From the NCBI GenBank assembly GCA_002081555.1, contig MZNV01002981.1, positions 1 through 22,482 on the forward strand: a stretch of 22,482 nt of DNA, read 5' to 3'. Every line of letters begins with the position of its first letter. Within the stretch, counting starts at the first letter, position 1. Shown piece by piece: positions 19,384 through 22,482 of this stretch. Below the pieces are notes generated by a model, which was not told the DNA's origin, did no database searches, and saw only the letters and a list, made by a program, of their open reading frames with translations. The stretch comes from Protostelium mycophagum. Taxonomy: Eukaryota; Evosea; Variosea; Protosteliida; Protosteliaceae. Made by a program: the position numbers and the translations under genes.

Positions 19384-22150
19384 TCATTGGTAAGCCAACA
19401 AGCCCAAAGCGGAGCCATCTCTATGGTTTTGCTTTTTTCTGTAAAGGATATAAACGACCAAAAGGATTCCGATGGTGAATGTGGATATCAAAACAAGAGG
19501 AATGATCCATCTCTTATCGTCCTCTGGGTACTTGTAATCCTTTTCCGTTGAGGTTGGTGTCCAATTGCTCACACTTGAAGTCCATGAGGAACTTGTGGGT
19601 TTCAGCTGTAAGCTTGATGTGGAATAAGATTTGGTGGAAGGTTTGAGGGGTTTTGGTTCTCTGCTAGTTTTTCTGGACAAGTAGCTGCTGCTGCCAATTG
19701 TGCAGTAAACATTGCTCTCAAAGGTAGAGATATCCGATTTGAACTGGATGTGTTTGTCTGTAGTCGTTCTGTTTGTCTCCCCTCTTTCGCCCGCAGTTGT
19801 CGTATATCCTATGGACCACTCTGGAACACCACATTCACAAAGTTCCCCATTGTAATTGGGTATGATAGATACTGTGACAACATCGGTCTCCCAGCTGGTG
19901 GATAACCTATAATCCCACACCCTCCCTGCAGAAATCCGAGTGTAGTTGCCTCCAATCTTCAATGAGTCCCTTCCTCTATATCCCTGAAGAGAGTAGGTAA
20001 CAGGATAAGCTTCACATCCCCTCTCATCTCGCATTGCGAAGCTGTCATCCGCTGTCCCAAGACTGAAGTCTTCGCGATATTGAAATATTATATAGTTAAT
20101 ATCCATATTACAAGGTGAATAGTCACGGTTCCAACTCCAGGTACGGTCAATATACGAAGATAAAACTCTTGACTGGCTGCTGTCGCGGAGTTGTAATTTC
20201 GAAGTGTCTATGCCATTGATGCCCAAGGGTGGTAACTGCAGTAAGACACTGTTGACAGTATGAGAAATAGAATGGATAGAGATAAGGAATACCTATCTAT
20301 CTGGTAGATTATATGATTGAAATTCCATGTAAGATTGATGGTGATGTTCAGTGGGGCACAGATGTCCGGAGGCCTCAGTGTAAGAGTGTCCTCCCCATAA
20401 ACTGTCGTATTGGATCCGTTTGGCTCTTGATATACCGCTGACATGTTCTTGAGGGAATACGCACAAAGAGGACCCAAGGGAGATATATTGAATTGGCCAT
20501 CTACAATTATGTATTGAAGATTCTTAGAAAGATGGGTGAGTTGTGTGAGAGTGTCTGCTGGCATGATTTTGGCCGTGATGGTGTGCTCTGTATCGTTTCT
20601 ATAAACCAGCAGATGATTATTTGAACACTTGGTGCCGTTGAATGTCCACTTTTGTACTGACATCCTCTCGTATATAAATGTCACTTCGCCCTCATCGAAA
20701 GACAAGATGATCTCGTTCATTGCCGCAGTTGTGAGATTGATGTAAGAAGGGCTGGTGAATTCTAAGCTCGTCAACTGTGAGGGACCCCAAGAATAAGGGC
20801 CTCTACGACTCACTACCCCCTTTAACGCGGTGAGAAGTTGATATCTGGACGAAGTAGTGAAATTGGAGTTCATATAGACGGTAGATCGGTACAAGTTTAG
20901 ATTTGCTTCTGCTGATGTCATTCATGATACGAATGAATGACCGACCTGAGTGAAACCCATCCTCTATGTATACCTCCGATACTTGTATATCATAATAATA
21001 TCCCGCGGAAAAGGTTGTGTTGATGAGATTGATCCTGTTAACACTAATCTTTGAGTTTTCGTCAGTCACCACACAATCTCGAAGTGTCAGTTCTTCGGGG
21101 ATGTCAAAATTTATGATTGGTAATATCTCCTAATAATATTTCAGTACTCTTGGCTGGATGAATTACCCACCCCGTTGATTTCCAGAATACGAGAGGGTGA
21201 GTGAGATAGGGTATTAGTAGAGAGGTGAACTCCGGGTCCGATGACCATCTTGTTCGTGGTCTTGGGTGAAGTGTCTTGGATGGATATGTTGTGTGCCTGA
21301 CTGCCTTGGAGGAAATGTAAGGAGCCTTCTATGATCAGAGAGGCTCTCTGTTGGTCGACCACAAAGTCTACAACGAGGATTTTCGAGTTTTCGTCCACGA
21401 AGAGGTTGCTCTTTTTGAACATGACCGCACGCTCCAAGGAAAGAGAGGCGTTGTAGAGGGCGAGACTACCCGCGATGTTGAAGTCTTTCTTTGAGTTGGT
21501 GTTGAAAGTGCCATTAAGGAGCTGAATCGTAGATGTCGTGAACACAATGTGGAAGGGAAGTGTGATTGTTTGACCCTGCCCATCAAAATGAAGAGTTGTA
21601 CCAGTGAGAGTGAGAGAGGGTGACACCACTCCACGCCAAATCAATATCGTATCTGCATCACCCCTCAATTCGGCAGTTGCCAAAGAGGAACCGGCAATAT
21701 CCAATGAAGATTTTTGAAAAAGGAGAGTGAGGGCTGAATTGGAGAGCGAGGTGATTTGTGCAGTAGAGGTAGAGGTGAAGGTTGACTCCACTGAGGTGAC
21801 ATTCGAAACTAGCACTCGTCCCTCTGTGTGAAACTTCGCCCTGTCTTTGCTCAATTCCTGACATCGCTTTGGAGAATGAATTCACACCTGTGCAGATATA
21901 GTGAATGTGCTTGAAGTTGATCACCGGACAACAAATTTAATTCCTTTTCTCTGACGATCAATTCGTCCTCGCTGGATGGCACACGACCAGATGACCAACA
22001 TGCTGCATTTCCCACAGAATCTATTCTCCCACAGTTCCATTCTACCAACTCTGACACTGTGAAGTGCAAGACCTCTTGAATTTCTCCGGTTATTCGCGGT
22101 CCATCTTCTGCAGCACTGTATCTTTCTTTTCGCGGAAGAACACTGCGTTT
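19384..22150 (-). CDS. Type I membrane surface glycoprotein, beta-rich ectodomain; N-terminus unresolved
   Basis: At least five exons, about 866 residues from where the frame opens; introns 21841-21887, 21130-21170, 20912-20945, 20249-20292. Near the N-terminus is WNCGRIDSVGNAACW followed by SSGRVPSSEDELIV, a Cys-Trp and VPSxxDELIV pattern seen at the start of some secreted beta-helix proteins. The next 600 residues are rich in Ser, Thr, Asn and short beta-type segments (ALTLLFQKSSLDIAGSSL, TLTGTTLHFDGQGQTITL), with many N-x-S/T glycosylation sites and few Cys. DENSKI occurs twice (VDENSKILV and TDENSKISV). A Ser/Thr/Pro-rich stalk leads to one membrane helix (WIIPLVLISTFTIGILLVVY) and a short basic tail ending GLLAYQ. 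No signal peptide was found; a further 5' exon probably lies between 22160 and the window edge or beyond. A minus-strand GTAAGT donor near 22230-22236 supports this. A role in adhesion or recognition is inferred from topology only. Confidence 0.72.
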
Positions 22151-22154
22151 TCAT

Positions 22155-22482
22155 TATCCCCAGCGGAGACGGATTTGTACCATTTTATCGTTCATGTGAA
22201 AGTTCTTGAAGAGAGTGTTTAAGTGTCTCACTTACGTAGTGAAACAAATTCCCGAAATAAAAGAGTCGTGAATAATTCAATTCAACTCAACCGAGAATTG
22301 AGCGTTTGAATTTTGCACATTATCAAGAACTACAAGCTGAGGAGTCGGTACCAGTTATATTTATTGATGGTATTGTGTTTCAATACCATTGAGACAAGGT
22401 ACCATTCAGAATGGCGTAGTCTTGCAATATGATGACAGGGCTGTTGAAATTGTGTAATTCCAAGATGATCATCTCGTTCTTT
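22155..22482. other. Region upstream of surface-protein gene, possible 5' exon
   Basis: No confident exon. On the minus strand a CTAC/GTAAGT donor at about 22230-22238 suggests an upstream exon, but none of the frames before it gives a clear signal peptide with a start codon. A hairpin-forming inverted repeat lies at 22367-22389. Confidence 0.4.
22367..22389. repeat. Perfect 9-bp inverted repeat flanked by GGTACC sites
   Basis: ATGGTATTG (22367-22375) and CAATACCAT (22381-22389) are exact inverse complements around a TGTTT loop. The palindrome GGTACC occurs on both sides, at 22347-22352 and 22398-22403, giving a roughly nested arrangement about 57 bases long. It could be a small hairpin or a remnant of a terminal inverted repeat. 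Confidence 0.55.

Noticed and set aside
1-22482. CRISPR arrays, bacterial operons, LTR or capsid-bearing elements, transposases
   Set aside because: No regularly spaced repeats, no bacterial gene layout, and no integrase, reverse transcriptase, transposase or capsid motifs were seen on either strand.

Overview
The window is nuclear DNA from a gene-dense, intron-rich microbial eukaryote. Almost every gene is cut by short GT-AG introns, mostly 34-95 nt, and the next gene follows within tens to a few hundred bases. Nothing bacterial or organellar is seen (no operons, Shine-Dalgarno sites, rRNA or tRNA). The content (APC/C subunit, mitochondrial RNA12/YME2-type ATPase, DENN Rab regulator, GAF-PDE, voltage-sensor channel, heavily N-glycosylated surface protein) fits a free-living amoeba-like protist. 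I cannot place it more precisely from sequence alone.

Layout: 1-379, non-coding with a diverged 61-bp direct repeat pair and a hairpin. 380-3236 (+), an endonuclease/exonuclease/phosphatase (EEP) domain joined to a complete poly(A) polymerase (PAP). 5620-3287 (-), a YME2/RNA12-like inner-membrane AAA protein, tail to tail with the previous gene. 6765-5825 (-), an unrecognised helical protein. 8514-7043 (-), a six-helix voltage-sensor channel with a non-canonical pore. 8646-13235 (+), a cyclic-nucleotide phosphodiesterase with four GAF domains, head to head with the channel. 15671-13267 (-), a DENN protein whose 5' end is unresolved. 16430-18546 (+), the APC/C subunit CDC16/APC6. 19203-18649 (-), a small ankyrin protein. 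About 22150-19384 (-), a type I surface glycoprotein whose N-terminus is unresolved.

Exon models were built by hand from GT/AG sites, reading phase and family motifs, so individual junctions are predictions. The most interesting item is the EEP-PAP protein: both catalytic centres look intact, suggesting an enzyme that trims or repairs RNA ends and then extends them. The join between its halves is either a 19-nt intron or a stop/start junction between two abutting genes. Next come the four-GAF phosphodiesterase and the channel with TAQGIP where potassium channels have TVGYG; these two share a 131-bp divergent promoter.
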